In this document: piece by piece, positions 33,198 to 40,836 of the stretch | Position numbering within the stretch: position 1 is the stretch's first letter | Layout of the letters: each line of letters begins with the position of its first letter | Position numbers and translations under genes: made by a program | Notes under the pieces: generated by a model | Databases searched by the model: none | Seen by the model: only the letters and a program-made list of their open reading frames with translations | What the model was told of the DNA's origin: nothing | Assembly (NCBI RefSeq): GCF_000730605.1 | Contig: NZ_BBIS01000013.1 | Coordinates: forward strand, 1 to 61,479 | Source: Pseudomonas monteilii NBRC 103158 = DSM 14164 | GTDB lineage: Bacteria; Pseudomonadota; Gammaproteobacteria; Pseudomonadales; Pseudomonadaceae | Direction of reading: 5' to 3' | Length of the DNA: 61,479 nt

Positions 33198-34393
33198 ACC
33201 GGGTGAACCTGGCGATCATCGGTGGTGGTCTGGTTGGTGCAAGCCTGGCTCTGGCCCTGCAAGCCGGGGCCAAGGCGCGTGGCTGGAAGATCTTGCTGAT
33301 CGAACCGTTCGCCCCCGGCGACAGCTTCCAGCCCAGCTACGATGCGCGTTCTTCGGCGTTGTCGTTCGGCACCCAGCAGATCTACCAGCAGTTGGGCCTG
33401 TGGCAGGCCATTGGTCACCGTGCAGAGCCGATCCGTCAGATTCACGTGTCCGACCGTGGCCGCTTTGGCGCCACTCGCCTGGATGCCCTGGAAGAGGGCG
33501 TACCAGCGTTGGGCTACGTGGTGGAAAACGCCTGGTTGGGCCAATGCCTGTGGCAGGGGCTGGACAGTGAGGTGGTGAGCTGGCGCTGCCCGGCGGAAGT
33601 CACCTCCATGCAGGCGATCGAAGGTGGTTACCGCCTGCGCTTGAATGACGATACCCAGCTTGAATGCGACCTGGCGGTACTGGCCGACGGCGGCCGTTCC
33701 GGCCTGCGCGAGCAACTGGGAATTCACGTACGCCACACGCCTTACCAACAGAGTGCCTTGATCGCCAACATCACCCCGGGTGAAGCCCACGGCGGCCAGG
33801 CGTTCGAGCGTTTCACAGAAGAAGGCCCCATGGCGCTGCTGCCGCTGCCGGAAAACCGCTGCGCGCTGGTGTGGACACGCCAAGGCATGGATGCACGGCG
33901 CCTGGCCGACATCGACGAGCGCAGCTTCCTGCGTGAGCTGCAGGGCGTGTTTGGCTATCGCCTGGGCGCGTTGCGCCAGGTTGGCGCGCGCCACCTGTAC
34001 CCGCTGTCGCTGATCGAGGCCCAGGAGCAGGTGCGGCCGCACTTGGTGGTACTGGGCAATGCCGCGCACAGCCTGCACCCCATTGCCGGCCAGGGTTTCA
34101 ACCTGTCGCTGCGCGATGTGCAATCGCTGGCCGACGCGCTGCTGGCCGGGCCGCAGCAGCCTGGCGACCTGACCACGCTGCAGGCCTATCACCAGCGCCA
34201 GCGTCTGGACCAGGCCATGACCATCGGCTTTTCCGACCAGGTCACGCGCCTGTTCGGCAGCAACCAGCCGTTGCTGGCCGCCGGGCGTAACCTCGGCCTG
34301 CTTGGGCTCGACCTGCTGCCGCCGGCCAAAAGCTGGTTCGCCCGCCAGGCCATGGGCCTGGGTACCCGCCCCGATCCGCGGGGCCAGGCATGA
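33194..34393 (+). CDS. ubiH: UbiH 2-octaprenyl-6-methoxyphenol hydroxylase
   Basis: A 399-residue FAD monooxygenase of ubiquinone synthesis (UbiH/UbiF family). The FAD-binding N-terminus is 'LAIIGGGLVGASLALALQ', the second motif is the DGGRSGLRE block ('LAVLADGGRS'), and the FAD ribityl motif is 'GNAAHSLHPIAGQGFNLSLRD'. UbiH hydroxylates ring position C1 in the aerobic pathway. ATGA overlaps on both sides link it to pepP and to the small thioesterase-like gene. Assignment of UbiH versus UbiI follows gene order (pepP-ubiH-...-ubiI) and is fairly sure. Confidence 0.92.
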   Translation: MNRVNLAIIGGGLVGASLALALQAGAKARGWKILLIEPFAPGDSFQPSYDARSSALSFGTQQIYQQLGLWQAIGHRAEPIRQIHVSDRGRFGATRLDALEEGVPALGYVVENAWLGQCLWQGLDSEVVSWRCPAEVTSMQAIEGGYRLRLNDDTQLECDLAVLADGGRSGLREQLGIHVRHTPYQQSALIANITPGEAHGGQAFERFTEEGPMALLPLPENRCALVWTRQGMDARRLADIDERSFLRELQGVFGYRLGALRQVGARHLYPLSLIEAQEQVRPHLVVLGNAAHSLHPIAGQGFNLSLRDVQSLADALLAGPQQPGDLTTLQAYHQRQRLDQAMTIGFSDQVTRLFGSNQPLLAAGRNLGLLGLDLLPPAKSWFARQAMGLGTRPDPRGQA

Positions 34394-34872
34394 GCAACCC
34401 GCGTAAACTGGCGCGCCGGGCGCGCATGCTGCGCTGGCTGCTGAACCTCTACCCACCTTACCTGGGCGCCGGGATCCGTGTGCAGCACATCAGCCCGGAC
34501 ATGCGCAGCGTCAAGGTGGCGATGAAGCTGACCCGCTGGAACCGCAATTATGTCGGTACGCAGTTCGGTGGCAGCCTGTATTCGATGGTCGACCCGTTCT
34601 ACATGTTGCTGCTGATCGAGCAGCTGGGCCGCGACTACATCGTCTGGGACAAAGCCGCCAGCATCGATTTCATCTCGCCGGGCAAAGGCCCGGTGTATGC
34701 CGAATTCAACGTCGATGACGCGCTGCTGGACGACATTCGCCAGCAGACCGCCACTGGCAAGAAGTGCCTGCCGCGTTTGCAGGTCGATATCCGCGATGGT
34801 GCCGGTGAACTGGTGGCGCGGGTCGATAAAACCCTATACGTGCGGCTCAAGCCGCAAGCGAGGCTGGCGTAA
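34390..34872 (+). CDS. DUF4442 hotdog-fold thioesterase-like protein
   Basis: A 160-residue protein with a single hotdog domain of the DUF4442 type: 'LNLYPPYLGAGIRVQHISPDMRSVKVAMKLTRWNRNYVGTQFGGSLYSMVDPFYMLLLIEQLG' with the GTQFGG...D motif in place of the usual HGG catalytic site, then 'YIVWDKAASIDFISPGKGPV'. Family members may act on acyl-CoA or phenylacyl thioesters. It lies between ubiH and ubiI with a 4-base overlap upstream and a 3-base gap downstream, so it is coexpressed with ubiquinone hydroxylases. No role is established. Confidence 0.85.
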   Translation: MSNPRKLARRARMLRWLLNLYPPYLGAGIRVQHISPDMRSVKVAMKLTRWNRNYVGTQFGGSLYSMVDPFYMLLLIEQLGRDYIVWDKAASIDFISPGKGPVYAEFNVDDALLDDIRQQTATGKKCLPRLQVDIRDGAGELVARVDKTLYVRLKPQARLA

Positions 34873-34881
34873 GGCATGGAA

Positions 34882-36099
34882 ATGCGCGCAGATCTGTTGA
34901 TTGTCGGTGCCGGTATGGTCGGCAGCGCCCTGGCCCTGGCATTGCGCCACAGTGGCCTGCAAATTCTCTTGCTCGATGGCGGGCCGCTCACGGTCAAGCC
35001 ATTCGATGCGCAAGCCCCGTTCGAGCCGCGTGTCAGTGCGCTTTCGGCGGCCAGCCAGCGTATTCTCGAACGCCTTGGCGCCTGGGACGGCATTGCCCAG
35101 CGGCGTGCCACACCGTATTCCGACATGCATGTGTGGGACGGCAGTGGCACTGGGCAGATCCACTTCTCGGCCGCCAGTGTGCATGCACAGGTGCTCGGCC
35201 ATATCGTCGAGAACCGGGTGGTGCAGGACGGCCTGCTGGAGCGCCTGCACGACAGTGACATAGGCCTGTTGCCCAACGCGCGTCTGGAGCAACTTCGACG
35301 CTCGGGTGACGAATGGCTGCTGACCCTGGCTGATGGCCGTCAGCTGCGTGCGCCGCTGGTGATCGCGGCCGACGGCGCCAATTCGGCCGTGCGGCGCCTG
35401 GCCGGCTGCGAAACCCGCGAGTGGGATTACCTGCACCATGCCATCGTGACGAGCGTGCGTTGCAGCGCCGGGCACCAGGCCACGGCCTGGCAGCGCTTCA
35501 CCGATGAAGGGCCATTGGCGTTCCTGCCGTTGACCCGCGACAGCCAGCAGGACTGGTGCTCGATTGTGTGGTCGACCACGCCAGAGCATGCCGAGCAGTT
35601 GATGGCGCTGGATGAAGCGGCCTTCTTGCAGGCCCTTGAGCGGGCCTTCGAGGGGCGCCTGGGTGATGTACTGCAGGCCGACCCTCGGGTGTGCGTGCCG
35701 CTGCGCCAGCGCCACGCCAAGCGCTATGTGGATGAAGGCCTGGCATTGATCGGCGATGCCGCGCACACCATTCACCCGCTGGCCGGGCAGGGTGTGAACC
35801 TAGGCTTCCTGGATGCTGCGGTGCTGGCCGAGGTGCTGGTCAATGCCTGCGAGCGTGGTGAACGGCTGGCAGATGTGAAGGTGTTGAGCCGCTACGAGCG
35901 GCGGCGCATGCCGCACAACCTGGCGTTGATGGCGGCCATGGAAGGTTTCGAGCGGTTGTTCCAGGCTGATCCGCTGCCGTTGCGTTGGTTGCGTAACAGT
36001 GGATTGAAGCTGGTGGAGAAGATGCCGGAGGCCAAGGCGGTGTTTGTGCGCCAGGCGTTGGGTTTGAGTGGAGACCTGCCGGATTTGGCCAAGGCTTGA
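34882..36099 (+). CDS. ubiI: UbiI/VisC-type FAD monooxygenase of ubiquinone synthesis
   Basis: A 405-residue flavoprotein monooxygenase homologous to UbiI/UbiF. The FAD motifs are 'LLIVGAGMVGSALALALR', 'VIAADGANSAVR' and 'LIGDAAHTIHPLAGQGVNLGFLDAAVL'. In E. coli UbiI hydroxylates C5 and follows ubiH; some databases name this gene ubiF or visC. The ATG at 34882 has AAGG 7 bases upstream; the ATG at 34876 would leave only one base, so the shorter start is favoured. It ends the operon and is closed by a hairpin. Confidence 0.9.
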   Translation: MRADLLIVGAGMVGSALALALRHSGLQILLLDGGPLTVKPFDAQAPFEPRVSALSAASQRILERLGAWDGIAQRRATPYSDMHVWDGSGTGQIHFSAASVHAQVLGHIVENRVVQDGLLERLHDSDIGLLPNARLEQLRRSGDEWLLTLADGRQLRAPLVIAADGANSAVRRLAGCETREWDYLHHAIVTSVRCSAGHQATAWQRFTDEGPLAFLPLTRDSQQDWCSIVWSTTPEHAEQLMALDEAAFLQALERAFEGRLGDVLQADPRVCVPLRQRHAKRYVDEGLALIGDAAHTIHPLAGQGVNLGFLDAAVLAEVLVNACERGERLADVKVLSRYERRRMPHNLALMAAMEGFERLFQADPLPLRWLRNSGLKLVEKMPEAKAVFVRQALGLSGDLPDLAKA

Positions 36100-36106
36100 G
36101 ATTGTT

Positions 36107-36125
36107 GGGGCCGCAAAGCGGCCCC
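36107..36125. terminator. GC-rich hairpin after ubiI
   Basis: Perfect stem GGGGCCGC / GCGGCCCC with loop AAA, 8 bases after the stop; identical to the one at 6827-6845. No T run. Confidence 0.65.
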
Positions 36126-36216
36126 TCTGCAACATCCGGTAACGGCTAGGTAGATGAGCCAGAAAATGGGATTCACTACCATTTGCACCTCTCAAACGAT
36201 CCGAGGAGTGCTTCAC

Positions 36217-37218
36217 ATGTTGCCACGCAAGCCCCTACTGGCCGCCCTGGCCCTGACCCTGTTCGGCGGCACCGCCCAAGCGGCGGACGAAGTGGTGGTG
36301 TACTCCTCGCGCATCGACGAGCTGATCAAGCCGGTGTTCGATGCCTACACCGCCAAGACCGGGGTCAAGATCAAGTTCATCACCGACAAGGAAGCCCCGC
36401 TGATGCAGCGCATCAAGGCCGAGGGCGACAACGGCGTGGCCGACCTGCTGCTGACCGTCGACGCCGGCAACCTGTGGCAGGCCGAGCAGATGGGCATCCT
36501 GCAGCCGATCAAATCCGACATCATCGACCAGAACATCCCGTCGCAGTACCGCGCCTCGTCTCATGACTGGACCGGCCTGAGCCTGCGCGCGCGCACCATC
36601 ATCTACTCCACCGAGCGGGTCAAACCCGAAGAGCTGAGCACCTACGAAGCCCTGGCCGACAAACAGTGGGAAGGCCGTCTGTGCCTGCGCACGGCGAAGA
36701 AGGTGTACAACCAGTCGCTCACCGCCACCCTGATCGAAACCCATGGCGAGGCTAAGACCGAGCAAATCGTCAAAGGCTGGGTCAACAACCTGTCCACCGA
36801 CGTGTTCTCCGACGACAACGCGGTGATTCAGGCCATCGAGGCCGGCCAGTGCGACGTGGGCGTGGTCAACACCTACTACTACGGCCGCCTGCACAAGCAG
36901 AACCCGAAGCTGCCGGTGAAGATCTTCTGGCCCAACCAGGGAGACCGTGGCGTGCATGTGAACCTGTCGGGTATCGGCCTGACCAAGCACGCGCCGCACC
37001 CGGAGGCCGCGAAAAAGCTGGTGGAATGGATGACCGGCGAAGAGGCGCAGAAACTGTTCGCCGACATCAACCAGGAATTCCCGGCCAACCCGAAGGTGAA
37101 GCCATCGGAGGAAGTGGCCGCCTGGGGCAGCTTCAAGGCCGATACCATTCCGGTGGAAATCGCCGGCAAGCGCCAGGCTGAAGCCATTCGTTTGATGGAT
37201 CGCGCTGGCTACAACTAA
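36217..37218 (+). CDS. Iron(III) ABC transporter periplasmic binding protein (FbpA-like)
   Basis: A 333-residue extracytoplasmic solute-binding protein with signal peptide '[22 protein letters not shown]'. The mature start [19 protein letters not shown] and the later '[21 protein letters not shown]' with its pair of tyrosines are those of FbpA/AfuA ferric-binding proteins, where two Tyr bind iron. GAGGAG lies before the ATG at 36217. It is followed by the permease across a REP pair and a hairpin. No ATPase gene is adjacent. Fur control is likely for the family but no clear Fur box is visible. Confidence 0.9.
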   Translation: MLPRKPLLAALALTLFGGTAQAADEVVVYSSRIDELIKPVFDAYTAKTGVKIKFITDKEAPLMQRIKAEGDNGVADLLLTVDAGNLWQAEQMGILQPIKSDIIDQNIPSQYRASSHDWTGLSLRARTIIYSTERVKPEELSTYEALADKQWEGRLCLRTAKKVYNQSLTATLIETHGEAKTEQIVKGWVNNLSTDVFSDDNAVIQAIEAGQCDVGVVNTYYYGRLHKQNPKLPVKIFWPNQGDRGVHVNLSGIGLTKHAPHPEAAKKLVEWMTGEEAQKLFADINQEFPANPKVKPSEEVAAWGSFKADTIPVEIAGKRQAEAIRLMDRAGYN

Positions 37219-37239
37219 GCGCCAGGCCTTATGCTTCCG

Positions 37240-37257
37240 GGGCCTTCAGAGGCCCTT
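37240..37257 (+). terminator. Hairpin after the iron-binding protein gene
   Basis: GGGCCT (37240-37245) / AGGCCC (37250-37255) followed by TTT. It could reduce read-through into the permease gene. Confidence 0.5.
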
Positions 37258-37357
37258 TCGCGGGACAAGCCCGCTCCCACAGGAACTTCACAGGATCGAT
37301 ACCTTGTGCGGCCCCTGTGGGAGCGGGCTTGTCCCGCGAACGACCGCGCAGCGGTCG
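37257..37357. repeat. REP pair between iron-transport genes
   Basis: Two inverted REP copies: TTCGCGGGACAAGCCCGCTC...ACAGG (about 37257-37284) and its complement (about 37313-37340), followed by the small hairpin CGACCGC / GCGGTCG (37341-37357). The copies share 24 identical bases and can form one long cruciform. They lie between two genes of one transporter, so they may set different expression of binding protein and permease. Confidence 0.85.
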
Positions 37358-37380
37358 CCATCGCAACCGAGATTTCAGCC

Positions 37381-39003
37381 TTGCCCCACACCCCCCAACG
37401 CCGCTGGTACCTCCCGGTCTCCCTGATCGCCGCCCTGGTGCTGTTGCCCCTGAGCGTGCTGCTGCTGTCCTGGCAGTCGATCGATACGCAAATCTGGTCG
37501 CACCTGCTCGACACCCAGATGGCCCGCCTGCTCAGCAACACGCTGACGCTGGTGGTGGGCGTCGGCATCGGCGTCACCGTGCTGGGCGTCAGCCTGGCCT
37601 GGCTCACCAGCCTCTGCGAGTTCCCCGGCCGGCGCTGGCTGGACTGGGCGTTGATGCTGCCATTCGCCATCCCGGCCTATGTGCTGGCGTTCGTCTTCGT
37701 CGGCCTGCTGGATTTCGCCGGCCCGGTGCAAAGCGCCCTGCGCGAGGTATTCGGGCCCATGCGCCTGCCACGGGTGCGCTCCACTGGCGGGGTGATCATC
37801 GTCCTGGTGCTGGTGTTCTACCCCTACGTCTACCTGCTGGCGCGCACGGCCTTCCTGGCCCAGGGCAAGGGCCTGATGGAAGCGGCACGGGTATTGGGGC
37901 TGTCACCGGTGCAAGCGTTCTGGCGCGTGGCCCTGCCCATGGCGCGGCCAGCCATCGGTGCCGGCATCGCCCTGGCCCTGATGGAAACGTTGGCCGACTT
38001 CGGCGCGGTGGCGGTGTTCAACTTCGACACCTTCACCACCGCCATCTATAAGACCTGGTACGGCTTCTTCAGCCTGTCCAGCGCTGCCCAGTTGGCGAGC
38101 CTGCTGTTGCTGGCCGTTATGCTGGTGCTGTACGGCGAGCGGCGTGCCCGGGGGGCCAGCCGTAGCGGCAACGAACGGCCACGGGGGCAGGCGTTGTACC
38201 ACCTGCGCGGGGTCAAGGCGCTGCTGGCCAGCGGCTGGTGCCTGCTGGTGTTCGCCTGCGCCTTCGTCATCCCGCTGCTGCAGCTGCTGGCGTGGTTCTG
38301 GCAGCGTGGCCGACACGATCTGGACGAGCGTTATGTCGGCCTGGTGCTGCACACCCTGTACCTGGGTGGCATGGCGGCGCTGGTCACGGTGTGCGTGGCG
38401 CTGCTGCTGGCCTTTGCCCGCCGTCAGGCACCGACCGGTGGCATTCGCGCCGGGGTCGGCCTGGCCAACCTGGGCTATACCTTGCCAGGCTCGGTGCTGG
38501 CCGTGTCGATCATGCTGGCCTTCAGTTACCTCGATAACCACCTGGTGATCCCGCTGTCCAGTTGGTTGGGCGGGGCCGGTAAGCCGCTGTTGCTGGGCAG
38601 CCTCTCGGCGCTGCTGCTGGCCTACCTGGTGCGTTTCATCGCGGTGGCCTACGGGCCGCTGGAGAGCAGCCTGGAACGTATTCGCCCGTCGCTGCCCGAG
38701 GCCTCCCGCAGCCTGGGCGTCGGTGGCGCGAGATTGTTTTTCAGGGTGTATCTACCGTTGCTGGTACCGGGCGCGCTCAGTGCCGCGCTGCTGGTGTTCG
38801 TCGATGTGCTCAAGGAAATGCCGGCCACCTTGCTGATGCGACCGTTCGGCTGGGATACCCTTGCCGTTCGGGTGTTCGAGATGACCAGCGAGGGCGAGTG
38901 GGCGCGTGCCTCGCTGCCAGCATTGACGCTGGTGCTGGTGGGTCTGCTGCCGGTCATCGGCCTGATCCGCCGTTCGGCGCGTCGACCCGGTCACAGTCAC
39001 TGA
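37381..39003 (+). CDS. Iron(III) ABC transporter permease, two fused domains (FbpB-like)
   Basis: A permease of about 540 residues with 12 transmembrane helices in two homologous halves, as in FbpB/AfuB. Each half carries an EAA loop that docks the ATPase: 'LMEAARVLGLSPVQAFWRVALPMARPAIG' and 'PEASRSLGVGGARLFFRVYLPLLVPGAL'. The open frame continues upstream through the REP pair, so the true start must lie after 37357; the only good candidate is TTG at 37381, although its ribosome site is weak. The ATPase partner must be encoded elsewhere. Confidence 0.85.
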   Translation: MPHTPQRRWYLPVSLIAALVLLPLSVLLLSWQSIDTQIWSHLLDTQMARLLSNTLTLVVGVGIGVTVLGVSLAWLTSLCEFPGRRWLDWALMLPFAIPAYVLAFVFVGLLDFAGPVQSALREVFGPMRLPRVRSTGGVIIVLVLVFYPYVYLLARTAFLAQGKGLMEAARVLGLSPVQAFWRVALPMARPAIGAGIALALMETLADFGAVAVFNFDTFTTAIYKTWYGFFSLSSAAQLASLLLLAVMLVLYGERRARGASRSGNERPRGQALYHLRGVKALLASGWCLLVFACAFVIPLLQLLAWFWQRGRHDLDERYVGLVLHTLYLGGMAALVTVCVALLLAFARRQAPTGGIRAGVGLANLGYTLPGSVLAVSIMLAFSYLDNHLVIPLSSWLGGAGKPLLLGSLSALLLAYLVRFIAVAYGPLESSLERIRPSLPEASRSLGVGGARLFFRVYLPLLVPGALSAALLVFVDVLKEMPATLLMRPFGWDTLAVRVFEMTSEGEWARASLPALTLVLVGLLPVIGLIRRSARRPGHSH

Positions 39004-39126
39004 GGGTGCCAGCTTGCGACCTTGCGGCTACAATGCGCGGCATTCGCGCGGCGGGTCCTTACAACAAGAGCTGACGACCAACGTCATCGACCGCCGCCGC
39101 TTCGCCACGCCCGGAAGGAGAAACCC

Positions 39127-40209
39127 ATGGGACAGCGCACGCTTTTGTATGACCTGCACCTGGCGCTAGGCGCCAAAACGGTCGATTTCGGTGGCTGGGA
39201 CATGCCCCTGCACTATGGCTCGCAGGTCGAGGAGCACCACCAGGTGCGCAGTGACTGCGGCGTTTTCGATGTTTCCCACATGACTGTGATCGATGTCGAG
39301 GGCAGCGACGCCACCGCCTGGTTGCAGCGCTTGCTGGCCAACGACGTGGCCCGCCTCGACGACGTCGGCAAGGCACTGTACAGCCCGCTGCTGAACGCGC
39401 AGGGTGGGGTAATCGACGACTTGCTCGTCTACCGCACGGAAAACGGCTACCGTCTGGTCACCAATGCCGCCACCCGTGCCAAGGTGCTCGACTGGTTGCA
39501 GCAGCAGCGGGCCGGTTTTGCCGTGGACTTCCAGGCCCGGCCCGACTTGGCCATCCTCGCCATTCAGGGGCCACATGCCCGCGAAAAAGTCGCAGCGCTG
39601 CTCAGCCCTGCGCGCGCTGCACTCATCCGCGAGTTGCGTCCGTTCGAGGGCGTCAGCGAAGGCGACTGGTTCATTGCCCGCACCGGCTATACCGGTGAGG
39701 ACGGCCTGGAGATCATCTTCCCGGGTGAGCAGGCCGTAGCCTTCTTCAACGACCTGGTCGGCGCTGGCATCGCGCCCAGTGGCCTTGGCGCCCGCGACAC
39801 CCTGCGCCTGGAGGCCGGCATGAACCTGTACGGCCAGGATATCGATGAAACCCACACACCGCTGACGTCCAACCTGGGTTGGAGCATCGCCTGGGAGCCG
39901 GCCGAGCGCGACTTCATCGGCCGCAGCGGCCTGCTGGCGGAAATCGAGCACGGCGTGCAGGAAAAACTGGTCGGCCTCGTGCTGGAAGAGCGTGGCGTGC
40001 TGCGTGCCCACCAGGTGGTGCGCGTAGCCGGGATTGGCGAAGGGGAGATCACCAGTGGTAGTTTCTCGCCTACGCTGAGCAAGTCCATTGCCTTGGCGCG
40101 CGTGCCCATGGCCACCGGCGACCGGGCCGAGGTGGAAATTCGCGGCAAGTGGTACCCGGTGCGGGTCGTCAAACCGACCTTCGTGCGCCATGGCAAGATC
40201 CTGATCTGA
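39127..40209 (+). CDS. gcvT: Glycine cleavage system T protein (aminomethyltransferase)
   Basis: GcvT moves the methylene carbon from lipoylated H protein to tetrahydrofolate, releasing ammonia. The 360-residue protein shows '[20 protein letters not shown]', the folate-site 'CGVFDVSHM' with the catalytic Asp region, and '[10 protein letters not shown]' and '[20 protein letters not shown]'. AAGGAG lies 6 bases before the ATG at 39127. gcvH follows after 51 bases and gcvP after that, giving the order T-H-P on one strand. Confidence 0.96.
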   Translation: MGQRTLLYDLHLALGAKTVDFGGWDMPLHYGSQVEEHHQVRSDCGVFDVSHMTVIDVEGSDATAWLQRLLANDVARLDDVGKALYSPLLNAQGGVIDDLLVYRTENGYRLVTNAATRAKVLDWLQQQRAGFAVDFQARPDLAILAIQGPHAREKVAALLSPARAALIRELRPFEGVSEGDWFIARTGYTGEDGLEIIFPGEQAVAFFNDLVGAGIAPSGLGARDTLRLEAGMNLYGQDIDETHTPLTSNLGWSIAWEPAERDFIGRSGLLAEIEHGVQEKLVGLVLEERGVLRAHQVVRVAGIGEGEITSGSFSPTLSKSIALARVPMATGDRAEVEIRGKWYPVRVVKPTFVRHGKILI

Positions 40210-40260
40210 ACCATTTTTAACCGGCGGGCGTACCGCTGAGCCAATCGAGGAATTCAAGAC

Positions 40261-40644
40261 ATGAGCAATATCCCCGCCGACCTGCGTTTTGCCGAAAGCC
40301 ACGAGTGGGCTCGCCTGGAAGCCGACGGCACTGTGACCGTGGGCATCAGCGACCACGCCCAGCAAGCCCTGGGTGACGTGGTGTTCGTCGAGCTGGCCGA
40401 AGTTGGCAAGGTGTTCGCTGCAGGCGACGCTGCTGGTGTGGTCGAGTCGGTAAAAGCCGCTTCGGACATCTACGCCCCGATCGGTGGCGAAGTGATTGCG
40501 GTCAACGAAGAACTGGCCGACAGCCCGGAGCTGCTCAACGAAGAGCCTTACGGTGCGTGGATCTTCAAGCTGAAGCCAAGCAACCCGGCCGAGCTGGACA
40601 AGCTACTGGATGCTGCTGGTTACGCCGCTGCTATCGGCGAGTAG
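40261..40644 (+). CDS. gcvH: Glycine cleavage system H protein
   Basis: GcvH, 127 residues, is the lipoyl carrier that shuttles the aminomethyl group among P, T and L proteins. The lipoylated Lys65 lies in [13 protein letters not shown]. '[12 protein letters not shown]' at the start and '[17 protein letters not shown]' at the end are family blocks. GAGGA precedes the ATG by 9 bases. A REP pair separates it from gcvP. Confidence 0.97.
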   Translation: MSNIPADLRFAESHEWARLEADGTVTVGISDHAQQALGDVVFVELAEVGKVFAAGDAAGVVESVKAASDIYAPIGGEVIAVNEELADSPELLNEEPYGAWIFKLKPSNPAELDKLLDAAGYAAAIGE

Positions 40645-40651
40645 GACCACG

Positions 40652-40747
40652 TCGCCTGCTTCGCGGCTAAAGCCGCTCCCAGGAACTGCGCCGCAGCCAA
40701 GGCCGGTGCGATCCCTGTAGGAGCGGCTTTAGCCGCGAAGAGGCCGG
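40652..40747. repeat. REP pair between gcvH and gcvP
   Basis: Two inverted REP copies, TTCGCGGCTAAAGCCGCTCC (about 40660-40679) and CTGTAGGAGCGGCTTTAGCC (about 40715-40734) with GCGAA. They lie inside the gcv gene set and may attenuate or stabilise the transcript between H and P. Confidence 0.85.
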
Positions 40748-40836
40748 GCCTGCAAACAAGTTTTCCCGCAGCATCCCCGATCCCTTCCTAGACTTATAAG
40801 TCTCCATGAGACCCGGTCTAGGAAGAGAGCGTCGTC

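Noticed and set aside
37231..37380. Upstream extension of the iron permease frame
   Set aside because: The first 50 codons run through the terminator hairpin and REP pair, so they are not protein; the TTG at 37381 is preferred.
39004..39126. Glycine riboswitch before gcvT
   Set aside because: The 123-base gap is too short for a tandem glycine aptamer and shows none of its conserved core.
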